Source: Bryobacterales bacterium
Lineage (GTDB): Bacteria; Acidobacteriota; Terriglobia; Bryobacterales; Bryobacteraceae
Direction: 5' to 3'
DNA length: 45,526 nt
Assembly: GCA_003167495.1 (NCBI GenBank)
Contig: PMSX01000074.1
Coordinates: 1-45,526 of the forward strand
The notes under the pieces were generated by a model that did no database searches, was not told the DNA's origin, and worked only from the letters and a program-made list of their open reading frames with translations. This document shows positions 1 through 8,183 of the stretch, piece by piece (the stretch's first letter is position 1; every line of letters begins with the position of its first letter). The position numbers and the translations under genes were made by a program.

Positions 1-73
1 GGGATTTTTTCACACCTTCTCACGCTCCCGGCTCGGTTTCGATGTTGGATGGGTTTCGGATTTGTCGCGAGTT

Positions 74-1150
74 TTAGCCTTTGCCTTTGAATAAGAAGCC
101 TATTTCGATCAGAAGAATTATGACTACCATCACTTCCAAAAAGAAGGCGCGGCTTTGGTGGAATTCGTTGACGAGCGATTCATAGAGATCACGGGCATCG
201 CTCAGTTTGGCGTTGACAAGATTTCGGTAGTCGGGCACGCCGATGCGGGAGGCGGCCAGGCGATAGGCGCGGGCGTAAAACATGTCGCTCAAGAACTTGA
301 TGGCGTTTTCGGTGCGCTCGACCACTTCGCGATAATCAAGCCGCAAGGTGTTCAACTCTTCCGCCTGACGCACGAGCGTCCAACGAGCAAAGCCGCTGCG
401 CTTTTTTTCGAGGCGCTTGTAGACGTCGGCTAAGACGTCGGTGAGCACTTCGTCGTAATGACGAAACTCGAGCAATTGCGAGTTGGCGTATTCGAGCAGG
501 TCAATGGTAGGCGCAGCGCCCTCGGCCGTATCGTAAACAAAGGCGGCGACCCAACCAACGACGAGGAGATCTCGCGGGTAATAGGACATGCTGGCCGCGA
601 GCACCTCCTGGCGCTCACTGGGCGAGAGCCTTAACTCTTCGCCACGGACGATCTGGGCGATTTCGTTGCCGCACTCCCGCATCAAATCGTCGGCCGTAAG
701 GGCAAGAGGGTCAACCTGGATCACGTAATAATCTTCGGCGAGCCAGTGATCGTAGGGTTTAACCAGGGCTGGCTTTACGAGGTCGATGCGAGACCGCAAC
801 AACTCGCGGGCGCGCTTTTCCAATTCGTCGGACAGGACCCAGCGGTTGGCAAGGGAAACCACGTCGGCCCAGCCCACCGCGTCAAACACCGTGCGCAGTT
901 CCACACTGGCGATGCCGTAATCAAAATAGCGAACGCGTCCTTGCATCGGCCAACCTTTGAATGGCTCGCATACCGCGAGAGCGTCGGCTACCGGCGGCTG
1001 TTCATAGCGAACGTAGTCGGGCGAAGGGCCGCGGAAGGCTGGTTCGCGCTTTCCTGTGCTGGCTCCTACCAGAGGGCGAAGGCGATCGAGGTCAATCTCT
1101 TCTGAGATATCAAACAACAGAAGCGCACGAATGGTCCCCTGGAGAAGCAC
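74..1150 (-). CDS. RMD1/YagE-family (DUF155) membrane-anchored protein
   Basis: The 358-residue product matches the RMD1/YagE (DUF155) pattern. It has a central region with FDYGIASVELR near residue 76, a helical stretch around LLEFRHYDEVL, and one C-terminal membrane helix (about 335-353) followed by a short basic tail. Eukaryotic relatives (Rmd1, Sif2) are organelle-associated; the bacterial role is not established. The start is GTG, one base after the stop of the CHAD gene, with no clear Shine-Dalgarno, so translation is probably coupled to that gene. It is the last gene of the transketolase operon. The family call is by recognition; I cannot assign an activity. Confidence 0.75.
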   Translation of the reverse strand: MLLQGTIRALLLFDISEEIDLDRLRPLVGASTGKREPAFRGPSPDYVRYEQPPVADALAVCEPFKGWPMQGRVRYFDYGIASVELRTVFDAVGWADVVSLANRWVLSDELEKRARELLRSRIDLVKPALVKPYDHWLAEDYYVIQVDPLALTADDLMRECGNEIAQIVRGEELRLSPSERQEVLAASMSYYPRDLLVVGWVAAFVYDTAEGAAPTIDLLEYANSQLLEFRHYDEVLTDVLADVYKRLEKKRSGFARWTLVRQAEELNTLRLDYREVVERTENAIKFLSDMFYARAYRLAASRIGVPDYRNLVNAKLSDARDLYESLVNEFHQSRAFFLEVMVVIILLIEIGFLFKGKG

Positions 1151-1151
1151 T

Positions 1152-2081
1152 CTAAGCGACCGCTGATTTCGCGCTTGGTGACTCCGCCGCAGCGGGCCCT
1201 TTGCGAACAGGCGCTGCCCAAAGGGCCGCTAACCGGCGACTGAACGCGCCAGGCTTTTCATCATAGAGCCGTTCGCCTGCTTCCAACGCGCGGTTGCGCA
1301 GAGCCTTCGATTCGTTGTCGAGCAAGGCCATGAAGTGCCGCGACTGGTGGCGGTCGCGGCTGGTTTCGGTATCGGCGGTGAGACGCTCGCGCAGGACGTC
1401 GAGATTGTGCTGGTCGCCCAGCCAGGTTTCGAGATCGCGCAGGTCACTGGCGCGCTTTTTCATGTCGCTATCCCAAACGTTTTCGAGCAAGCGGACGTGA
1501 TACCAGTGCTGCTTTACTTTCTTGCGGAAGTTATGCAGCGATTCGGCATTCTGATGATGCAATGCGCGTTTAAGAGCTTTTCGTCCAGCGCGGTAAGCGG
1601 AGGTGAAATCGGGCAACAAGGCATCCAAATCGAGATTTTCGAGCGGCCACGAGCGCGCTAGAGGCCGTGCTTCGTTCAAAAGACGCACGACCTCGGCGCT
1701 TACTTGCTTTTCGGGTGGGGCGGCGCTTTGAGAGCGTTGCAGCTTGACGCGGATTTCGCCAAGTGCTGCTATATCCGCGTGGTCGAGTTTAGCGGCCAAC
1801 GCATCAAACACTTCGAGCATCACGGCGGTATCGCGCATCTCCGACAACTGATTCGCGGCACGGCGGAAATAGCGGTCTTCCGTTTTGTAACCTGGGCCGA
1901 GGCGGCTTCGGATTAAGCCCAACAGGCCGCGAATTTTCTTGATGCTCTTGCGGGCCTCGTGCACAGCCGCGGCCCGCTTTTTTGAATGAGCCAGTTGGCC
2001 CACCGCCCCATTGATCTCCTCGGTGAACACACGCTGGATGGCGTGAGGAATCGCTTCGTTTTTCCTGAAACGGTAGGCCAT
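1152..2081 (-). CDS. CHAD domain-containing protein
   Basis: A 309-residue, mostly alpha-helical protein with the CHAD signature: conserved His and basic residues in VHEARKSIKKIRGLLGLIR (about residues 40-58) and a second half-repeat with LHNFRKKVKQHWYHVRLLE (about 181-199). CHAD domains bind polyphosphate through lysine, arginine and histidine residues and often localise to polyphosphate granules. No CYTH triphosphatase domain is fused, so this is a stand-alone CHAD protein. It starts 9 bases after the transketolase stop and is followed after 1 base by the DUF155 gene. No good ribosome binding site is visible, consistent with coupled expression. The C-terminal 20 residues are Ala/Ser/Pro-rich and probably disordered. 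Confidence 0.88.
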   Translation of the reverse strand: MAYRFRKNEAIPHAIQRVFTEEINGAVGQLAHSKKRAAAVHEARKSIKKIRGLLGLIRSRLGPGYKTEDRYFRRAANQLSEMRDTAVMLEVFDALAAKLDHADIAALGEIRVKLQRSQSAAPPEKQVSAEVVRLLNEARPLARSWPLENLDLDALLPDFTSAYRAGRKALKRALHHQNAESLHNFRKKVKQHWYHVRLLENVWDSDMKKRASDLRDLETWLGDQHNLDVLRERLTADTETSRDRHQSRHFMALLDNESKALRNRALEAGERLYDEKPGAFSRRLAALWAAPVRKGPAAAESPSAKSAVA

Positions 2082-2090
2082 GGTTATGAG

Positions 2091-4172
2091 TTACGCGCTT
2101 TCCTTGTCTGCTTCGGCGTTGCGGCCCAACTGGCGTAATGCGGCGGCGGTGACCTTTTCATCAGTGAAGCCGAAATTCTTCATGACGATGGCGCCAGGCG
2201 CGGAGGCGCCATAGTGATCGATAGCGATGATGGTTCCATCGTCGCCCGCCCAGCGCGCCCAACCGAAGCTAGCACCCGCTTCGACAGCTACCCGTTTCTT
2301 GAGGGCTTTGGGAAGGACGCTTTCGCGATAGGCGGCGTCTTGTTGGTCGAAGAAATAGAAGCTCGGCATGCTGACCACGCGCGCTTTCACGCCGTAGCCC
2401 GCGAGCTTTTCCTGCGCTTTGACGCAGAGAGAGACTTCGGAACCCGTGCCGATGAGAATCACATCAGGCGAACCACCCTCGGCTTCGGAAAGAATGTAGG
2501 CGCCTTTGCCGGCATCGCCTTTGGCACTGGCGCGGCTTAGGTTGGGAAGCGCCTGGCGGGTGAAGGCGAAGAGAGTGGGGCCATTGTGTTGGACAGCGGC
2601 GACCCAGCACTCTGCTGTTTCCGTGGCATCGGCAGGGCGCATGACATTCAGGCCGGGGATGGCGCGGAGACCGGCAAGTTGTTCGATGGGTTCGTGGGTG
2701 GGACCATCTTCGCCGACGCCGATGCTGTCGTGCGTGAAGACATAGAAGACTTTCAACTGACTTAAGGCACCGAGACGAATGGCGGGCTTCATGTAATCGG
2801 AGAAGACGAGGAAGGTGGCGGAGAACGGCAGCAAACCGCCGTGAGCAGCCAAGCCATTGACGGCGGCACCCATGGCATGTTCACGCACACCGAACGCGAT
2901 ATTGCGCCCCGCATAGCCCCACACACCACCCACTGCGCCTTGGGAGCCGGGCCCACCGAGTTCCGGGTTCTGAAAATCGCCTTCGCCTTTGAGCGCGGTG
3001 TCGGTGGATGGATTCAAATCGGCCGAGCCTCCGACGATGTTGTGAAGATGCTTTGCCAAAGCGTTCAGGACCTGTCCACCGGCGGCGCGAGTGGCGAGAG
3101 GCTTGTCTTCCGGCTTCCACTTGGGCACGTCGGCCGCGAAATCAGCCGGCAACTTGCCGCTGAGGAACAGTTCAAACTCAGCGGCTTCGGTTGGAAACTG
3201 CTGCTTGTAGGCGGCGAACCGGTCTTGCCAATCCTGCTGCGCTTGCGCGCCTTTGCCTATGGCTTGGCGGAAGTAGCTGACCGCATCTTCGGGCAGGAAG
3301 AACTTCTCTGTGCTGGGCCAAGCGAGCGCTTTCTTAGCGGCGAGCAGTTCCTCTTCGCCAAGCGGGTTACCGTGAGCCTCAAAACTATCCTGCTTTTTCG
3401 GACTGCCATAGCCAATGTGGGTGTGCACCATGATCAGCGATGGTTTGGCGGTTTGGGCTTTTGATTCCTCAATCGCTTTGGCAATAAGTTCGACGTTGTT
3501 GCCTTCTTCGACCTCGACGACATGCCAATCGATAGCTTCGAATTTCTTGGCGATGCTCTCAGTGAAGGTGAGACGGGTCTGGCCGGCGAGTGAAATGTGA
3601 TTGTTGTCGTAGAGGAAGATCAGCTTGCCGAGGCGCAAGTGCCCAGCGAGAGACGTGGCTTCCTGCGCGACGCCTTCCATGAGATCGCCATCACCGCAGA
3701 TGCCATAGGTATAGTGATCGACGATGGTGTGGCCAGGCTTGTTAAAACGGGCAGCGAACCAAGCTTCGGCGATGGCTAAGCCCACCGAGTTGCTGATGCC
3801 TTGACCCAACGGCCCAGTGGCGACTTCGACACCGACCGTGTGGCCGCGTTCCGGATGCCCTGGCGTTTTGCTGCCCCACTGGCGGAAGCGCTTGATCTCA
3901 TCAAGCGGCAGATCATAGCCGGTTAAGTGCAACAAACTGTACAACAGCATGGAGCCATGACCAGCAGACAGCACGAAGCGGTCGCGATCAAACCAAGCTG
4001 GATCTTTGGGATTGAATTTGAGATATTTCGTCCACAGCGTGTAAGCCATGGCGGCGGCGCCCATTGGTAAGCCGGGATGTCCGGAGTTGGCGTTCTGCAC
4101 TGCGTCCGCAGAAAGAAAGCGGATGGTGTTGATGCACAACTCTTCAAGGGTTGTTGATGCGATGGTAGGCAA
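2091..4172 (-). CDS. tkt: Transketolase
   Basis: Thiamine-diphosphate enzyme that moves two-carbon units between sugar phosphates in the non-oxidative pentose phosphate pathway (cytoplasm). With the start used here it is 693 residues, normal for the family. Visible landmarks: [13 protein letters not shown] (His32), GHG at 71-73, the ThDP/Mg motif GDGDLMEG (160-167) with N190/N191, HGNPLG near 267, and [13 protein letters not shown] with catalytic Glu431. I chose a TTG start at 4172 because a GAGGA box lies 4 bases upstream. The frame stays open to 4544 and contains an ATG there, but the extra 124 residues are low-complexity, unlike any transketolase, and coincide with structured leader DNA. 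First gene of a three-gene operon. Confidence 0.96.
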   Translation of the reverse strand: MPTIASTTLEELCINTIRFLSADAVQNANSGHPGLPMGAAAMAYTLWTKYLKFNPKDPAWFDRDRFVLSAGHGSMLLYSLLHLTGYDLPLDEIKRFRQWGSKTPGHPERGHTVGVEVATGPLGQGISNSVGLAIAEAWFAARFNKPGHTIVDHYTYGICGDGDLMEGVAQEATSLAGHLRLGKLIFLYDNNHISLAGQTRLTFTESIAKKFEAIDWHVVEVEEGNNVELIAKAIEESKAQTAKPSLIMVHTHIGYGSPKKQDSFEAHGNPLGEEELLAAKKALAWPSTEKFFLPEDAVSYFRQAIGKGAQAQQDWQDRFAAYKQQFPTEAAEFELFLSGKLPADFAADVPKWKPEDKPLATRAAGGQVLNALAKHLHNIVGGSADLNPSTDTALKGEGDFQNPELGGPGSQGAVGGVWGYAGRNIAFGVREHAMGAAVNGLAAHGGLLPFSATFLVFSDYMKPAIRLGALSQLKVFYVFTHDSIGVGEDGPTHEPIEQLAGLRAIPGLNVMRPADATETAECWVAAVQHNGPTLFAFTRQALPNLSRASAKGDAGKGAYILSEAEGGSPDVILIGTGSEVSLCVKAQEKLAGYGVKARVVSMPSFYFFDQQDAAYRESVLPKALKKRVAVEAGASFGWARWAGDDGTIIAIDHYGASAPGAIVMKNFGFTDEKVTAAALRQLGRNAEADKESA

Positions 4173-4300
4173 GCGTTCCTCGTGATCGGTTTTGATTGAT
4201 TGGGGCTGGCGGACGAACCGCTGGCCACTCAATATAGGGTAGTACTTTCGAGCGGGTGGAAGTGAGGGCACGAGGAGCGGCGATTTTTTGGAACGGGCTT

Positions 4301-4352
4301 GAGCGCAAAAATTCGATGAAGAGATGGCGAAAGTCGGTGAATTTTTGAGCTC
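4301..4352 (-). other. Imperfect long hairpin in the tkt leader
   Basis: The 9-base arms CAAAAATTC (4306-4314) and GAATTTTTG (4339-4347) are exact reverse complements. After one mismatch, four further outer pairs form (GAGC with GCTC), giving 13 of 14 pairs around a 24-base loop. In tkt sense it lies about 130-180 bases before the start codon. There is no following U-tract, so it does not look like an intrinsic terminator for tkt transcription. Confidence 0.5.
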
Positions 4353-4417
4353 TATAAAGAATAGTAGAGGAGCCGAGAAATAATTCGGGGATTTTGAGGG
4401 GTTGCGGGGGGAGTTTT

Positions 4418-4462
4418 TGCGCTCGAGACGAGCGCAGAAAAGAAGAGGCAGCCCCTGCCTCT
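4418..4462 (-). other. Two perfect 8-bp hairpins in tandem in the tkt leader
   Basis: TGCGCTCG-AGA-CGAGCGCA occupies 4418-4436 and AGAGGCAG-CCC-CTGCCTCT occupies 4444-4462. Both have perfect 8-base stems with 3-base loops, and 7 bases separate them. Neither is followed by a T-run on either strand. They may be mRNA leader structures or paired protein-binding palindromes; the sequence alone cannot decide. Confidence 0.55.
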
Positions 4463-4729
4463 GGCCGGTTTGGGAGATAGGAGGTAAGAAGACAGAAGCT
4501 GAGAAGACAGGCGCTAGGTTGGTTGAGGGAGATGAGGTTTGCATAACGGGTTTGGTTTCCTGCTAGGAGGTTAGGGTACGGCGGATGGCGACTGGTTGGG
4601 CGGGACGTTCGAGGGAGCGGGTAAGTGGCTGTGGGTGAACGGGATAGGAATTTGGTATTTTTTTTTGAGGTTTGTGAACGATCCGAGGGTGATTTTTGCG
4701 GGGATGAAAAGACCAAGAACGATTTAGCC

Positions 4730-4759
4730 GCAGACAAAGGCTGATAAACGGTGATAAAA
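4730..4759. repeat. Three tandem 10-bp degenerate units (GNWGAYAAAN)
   Basis: Units gcagacaaag, gctgataaac and ggtgataaaa follow each other without gaps, just after the end of the cytochrome gene. The unit resembles the short GCAGATAAAC-type intergenic repeats scattered in many bacterial genomes. With only one locus visible, I cannot show that it is dispersed here. Confidence 0.5.
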
Positions 4760-4771
4760 CCCAGAAATGAT

Positions 4772-5308
4772 CTATTTGGAGGGAGACAAGGCCGGGTGCA
4801 GATAGCGGTAATGTTGATGACAGCTTTCGCATGCGTTGTCGATCTGCTCACCGCTCTCCAGCAATTTCTGTACGTCCCTCGCGTCTGCCGCTTTGAGCGC
4901 AAGCGTAGCGCCGTCATGCAAACCATGAGCATGCGAAATCCAGGTCTGACGGTCCTGATTGATTAACGCCTCAATCTCTTCCGGCTGGCGCTCCAAGCCT
5001 TGCGGGTTCCGTTCTCCCGGCTTCGTAACGTGACGACCGGGAATCTGAATAAGGTTCGAGGCCTCTTGCAGTTTAATGGCACTCAGGCGAATAGCGGCCC
5101 ACTCTTCGTCGGTGTGAGGCGCATTCTCCACTTTGCCTTTCATCGAGATCTTCGTTCCAACGGAGTCCCAGATTGTGTCCGCGGCAGGATCGATGATGTG
5201 CTCCATCAAGTACTTGATGGGGGTGGTGGGGCGGTATTCGGCATCGGGCTTCGGCTTGTGGCAGCTTAGGCAGAAAAAGAGGGTGACTACTCCTTGTGTT
5301 CTGGTCAC
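4772..5308 (-). CDS. Cytochrome c (c-prime/c556-like), C-terminal CxxCH
   Basis: A 178-residue helical protein with a haem c attachment motif close to the C terminus (C160-E-S-C-H164), the layout of four-helix cytochromes of the c-prime/c556 group. A second CxxCH (C13-L-S-C-H17) sits in the short hydrophobic N-terminal segment and may belong to a signal peptide. The start is GTG, overlapping the TGA of the propeller gene by four bases (GTGA), so translation is coupled. Conserved blocks such as YRPTTPIKYLMEHIIDPAAD suggest a family common in acidobacteria, but I do not know its function. Being last in the DUF6644/DUF6152 operon suggests it is the soluble electron carrier of that system. Export is expected but the signal sequence is weak. 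Confidence 0.78.
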   Translation of the reverse strand: MTRTQGVVTLFFCLSCHKPKPDAEYRPTTPIKYLMEHIIDPAADTIWDSVGTKISMKGKVENAPHTDEEWAAIRLSAIKLQEASNLIQIPGRHVTKPGERNPQGLERQPEEIEALINQDRQTWISHAHGLHDGATLALKAADARDVQKLLESGEQIDNACESCHQHYRYLHPALSPSK

Positions 5309-7221
5309 TTCGCGGTTGCCGGTTTGTCGGTTTTATCCGCAGGCACATTGATGGCAAGGACAAACTGCTGACCGTCGCGGCTGACCGCGCCGAGGCTTCC
5401 GCTAATGGGGCCTTTCAGCCTGAACAGCATCTTGGGCGTGCCGACGCGGAACTCGGAGCCTGTTTCCACATCGGCGGTCATCAGCACGAGGTCGTTCGAA
5501 TTCAGCTCGAGCGCACGGAAGAAGATTTCCTTGCCGTCAGCGCGCCAGTGCAGCATGGCGGAAGGCGAAAAGTTTGCGGTCATGACGCCATCCTTCGATA
5601 GGCGCGACTTCTTGTCGACCGTCGCCGGTTTAGCGGCATCGAAAGGCAGGACGTACGCCTCGAAGCGTTCGGGCTTGGCCTCATCTGACGTGTATGCGAA
5701 AAAGCGGCCATCGGGGGACAGTCTGCCTGTGATATCAGTGAACTCGTCCCGCACATACTCGATGGGTTGGCGCGCCGCCGCATTGTCGGGCATCAGCGGC
5801 ACGAGAAGAATCACTCCGCCAGAGTCGCACAGAAGGAACTTCCCATCCTGCGAGATATCGCTGACAAATACAAATGCGCCCGGCGTGTGGCGGAACATTA
5901 CTTCTTCTTTGCCGGTTCCATCCGCCGGTTTTCGATAGACGGGCCAATCGCCGTCCAGCAGCGCGGTATAGAAGATGTACTTTCCGTCCGGCGACCACAG
6001 CGGTGTGGCCTTGAACCGCGTGTCGTTGGTGATGCGCGTGGCTTTTGCAGTTGCGATATCCAGAACCCAGAGGTCCTGCTGGCCGGTCTGAATGTCATTT
6101 TTCGCGACCAGCAGCCGATTGCCTTCGGGGGAAAAGGCCGGTCCGGAATAGAGTGCCGGCTCGCCCACTTTCTTTGCGACTTGTCCTTTTCGGTCGAAGA
6201 TGGTGATTTGCTGAAGTTCCTGGCCGCGTGCGGGCGGAAGGACGACGAACCGCGTGCCGTCCGGGCTGACGCATTGCAGGGGGTCCGGAACAGGAACGGG
6301 CTGGCGGAACAGCACCTTGGGCTGGCTGAACGAAAAGGATGGCGAGGTGCTGACCGCAGCGGTCATTACCGATTGATTGCGCGCCTGATAATACAATTCT
6401 TTGCCGCTGCGCGCCCAGAATCCAGCGCTGAAGCTGCCGTCTGAAATCTGCCACGGGCCTTCCTTCGCCGCGGGATCGGACGGACGGACGAACACTTCCG
6501 CTTTGTCGGTCTTGTCGAGAATGATGTACGACAGGTATCGGCCGTAGGGGGAAAAGAGCGGCAAGAAGATGCGCAAATCGCTGTGAAAGATCTCGATCGG
6601 TTTCCGTTCGGGGCCGCCGTTCAGGGGCAGGGTGTAGAGAGTTCCTCCACTAAGGTCCGAAATGGCGAAGGTGAGGAAGCGGCCGTCGAGGGACCAATCG
6701 GTCAGGTTCAGGAAAGCGCCGGGATTCTTGTACAGGAGTTCCTCGGCTCCCTTGCCATTCGCTGATCGTACATAGATCGCCTCTTGCCCTTTGCGAATCG
6801 TGACGAAGGCCAGCCGGGTGCCGTCGGGCGACCAGACCGCGGAAGAAATGAATTCCGTCCTTGGGCTGGTGGTGATGCGGGTGGTTGCGCCAGTTGCCAC
6901 GTCGGCGACCCAGAGGTCGGCGCTCTCGTTATCCAAGTCTTCCTTGACCGTGGCGATGCGCTTCCCGTCGGGAGACATGACCACGAGGTCATACATCGCC
7001 CGGTCGCCAATCTGCCCGGTGCGCTGGCCATAGCGATCTAAAAACGTAAGAACCTTAGCGTTGTTCTGAAAGTTTTGGGCGTTCCGCTTGGCCCTGGCCT
7101 CAGCCACGTCCTTGGACTTTGCTTCGGCGTTCAGCTCCTGTCCCGACAACTGGGGGGTGGGCTGCAGAAAGCATAGGACCGCAGCGGTCACACAGACCGC
7201 GATATGAGCACATTTGTACAT
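5305..7221 (-). CDS. TolB-like/PD40 beta-propeller exported protein
   Basis: The 638-residue product begins with a signal peptide (about residues 1-30, hydrophobic stretch AHIAVCVTAAVLC). It then carries many WD40-like (PD40) blades of the form SPDGxxLAFxT or SPDGKYIFYT, for example near WSPDGTRLAF and WSPDGKYIFY. Such propellers are periplasmic binding or scaffold modules; there is no C-terminal peptidase domain, so it is not a prolyl oligopeptidase. I chose ATG 7221, which follows an AGGGGG box; the frame extends to 7275, but that part overlaps the preceding gene. It lies between the DUF6152 gene (35-base gap) and the cytochrome gene (4-base overlap). Confidence 0.85.
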   Translation of the reverse strand: MYKCAHIAVCVTAAVLCFLQPTPQLSGQELNAEAKSKDVAEARAKRNAQNFQNNAKVLTFLDRYGQRTGQIGDRAMYDLVVMSPDGKRIATVKEDLDNESADLWVADVATGATTRITTSPRTEFISSAVWSPDGTRLAFVTIRKGQEAIYVRSANGKGAEELLYKNPGAFLNLTDWSLDGRFLTFAISDLSGGTLYTLPLNGGPERKPIEIFHSDLRIFLPLFSPYGRYLSYIILDKTDKAEVFVRPSDPAAKEGPWQISDGSFSAGFWARSGKELYYQARNQSVMTAAVSTSPSFSFSQPKVLFRQPVPVPDPLQCVSPDGTRFVVLPPARGQELQQITIFDRKGQVAKKVGEPALYSGPAFSPEGNRLLVAKNDIQTGQQDLWVLDIATAKATRITNDTRFKATPLWSPDGKYIFYTALLDGDWPVYRKPADGTGKEEVMFRHTPGAFVFVSDISQDGKFLLCDSGGVILLVPLMPDNAAARQPIEYVRDEFTDITGRLSPDGRFFAYTSDEAKPERFEAYVLPFDAAKPATVDKKSRLSKDGVMTANFSPSAMLHWRADGKEIFFRALELNSNDLVLMTADVETGSEFRVGTPKMLFRLKGPISGSLGAVSRDGQQFVLAINVPADKTDKPATAK

Positions 7222-7256
7222 GGAACCCCCTGTTCTGGCGCGACCCCGCGCGCCGC

Positions 7257-7658
7257 TTAACAATTTTGCGGACAAGCCGAGACGGATTTCCCGTTCGACA
7301 AGGCAAAAGTTCGGATAAGGCCGAAGCGAGACTTATCGCGCGCGCGGCTGATTTCGACGCTAACGCTTTTTCCGACGCTGGCTTCGAAATCGGCCTTGCC
7401 CACGTCGCGGACCCGGAAGAAGCCGGGTGAGGGGCCCTCAATTTTCCAGGTCTCGATCACGCCTCCGGCACCTTTCGCCTCGACAGTGAAGTAGGTGTGG
7501 GGGTTGCGCCAATCCATAACGGTCAGAGTGCCCGTCACGGTCACGCGATCATTAAAGTCGAAGACGGCGGTCATGTTGTGGTGTGCTGTTGCCGGACTGA
7601 CCATCAGCGCGGCAAGAGCGAGAAGCGCGAGCGACAAGAGCGTGGCCCTAGAAATCAT
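7257..7658 (-). CDS. DUF6152 family periplasmic protein
   Basis: A 133-residue product with a clear signal peptide (MISRATLLSLALLALAAL, cleavage near ATAHH). It then shows the DUF6152 pattern: an N-terminal HHNMTAVFDF, VTVTGTLTVMDWRNPHTYF, and a C-terminal half with W-K-I-E-G-P-S-P. The family is periplasmic, of unknown function, and starts with a conserved His pair that could bind metal (inference). The start has an excellent AAGGAGG ribosome site 8 bases upstream. It follows the second DUF6644 gene by 44 bases and belongs to the same operon. DUF6152 and DUF6644 genes commonly sit together. Confidence 0.85.
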   Translation of the reverse strand: MISRATLLSLALLALAALMVSPATAHHNMTAVFDFNDRVTVTGTLTVMDWRNPHTYFTVEAKGAGGVIETWKIEGPSPGFFRVRDVGKADFEASVGKSVSVEISRARDKSRFGLIRTFALSNGKSVSACPQNC

Positions 7659-7702
7659 GCGATGCCTCCTTCTGGGAACCTCACGGTGAAGTTTACCAGC
7701 AT

Positions 7703-8182
7703 TCAAGGAACAAAAGCAATGGCGCGCCCGGCCCAGCCCACCCCGAACCAAAACGTCAGGGAGAGGCAGGCGACGATCACATTAACGGTCCGCGGGCGCG
7801 CGTTAGAACCGGCGGAAGTAAATCTGCGGAGCACGCTGAAATGAAACAGGATCGCGAGGCAAAGGAGGCACATCTTGAAGCGAAATGGATCGCTGGCAAC
7901 GTATTTTCCGGGAGTGCCGAGAAAGATCAGAAGACCGGATGAAATCACGACCGTGAGCGCGCCCAAAGTCCAGGGCTTGAGCTGCCGCGCCAGCCAGGAA
8001 AGCTCATACTCCTTCATGCCGAATCCGGCCAGCCGCAAATCCAGTACGAGCACCGTGGCCAGGAGAACGGTGAGTCCCGTCAAATGGACCGACTCAATCC
8101 CGGGCATACCGTACTTGCTGTCACGGACGAAGACGATCGGCGCCCAGTTCGACAAGGTTTCAAAAACCGAGAGAAGAGACAT
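7703..8182 (-). CDS. DUF6644 family membrane protein (second copy)
   Basis: A 159-residue protein with four predicted membrane helices. It shares the pattern of its upstream neighbour: an N-terminal SxxSxxAPxxFxRDSKYGxPxIESVHLTGL segment, a second helix with VLDLRLAGFG, and two more helices. The His in ESVHL sits at the start of a membrane helix in the position equivalent to ESGSHIL-type segments of the paralogue. The start ATG 8182 lies one base after the stop of the first copy (TGATATG), so the pair is translationally coupled. No function is established; histidine in the membrane suggests haem or quinone handling, which is inference. Confidence 0.8.
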   Translation of the reverse strand: MSLLSVFETLSNWAPIVFVRDSKYGMPGIESVHLTGLTVLLATVLVLDLRLAGFGMKEYELSWLARQLKPWTLGALTVVISSGLLIFLGTPGKYVASDPFRFKMCLLCLAILFHFSVLRRFTSAGSNARPRTVNVIVACLSLTFWFGVGWAGRAIAFVP

Positions 8183-8183
8183 A

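Larger units (their letters stand above)
4173..4771. other. Long non-coding leader region upstream of tkt
   Basis: About 600 bases without a credible gene, between the end of the cytochrome gene and the tkt start. The plus strand is unusually purine-rich from about 4250 to 4620. It holds three inverted repeats (4301-4352, 4418-4436, 4444-4462) and a triplicated 10-base motif (4730-4759), listed separately. Because the tkt frame is open through part of it, automatic annotation may extend tkt into this stretch. I saw no convincing -35/-10 pair for tkt; an AT-rich CTATATTG (minus strand, near 4231-4238) is the only candidate and is weak. Confidence 0.6.

Noticed and set aside
4173..4544. N-terminal extension of transketolase
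   Set aside because: Low-complexity, absent from the family, and the TTG at 4172 has a ribosome site.
4250..4620. Purine-rich tract considered as a possible triplex or regulatory RNA gene
   Set aside because: No promoter or terminator could be identified and the bias is interrupted; described only as part of the leader.
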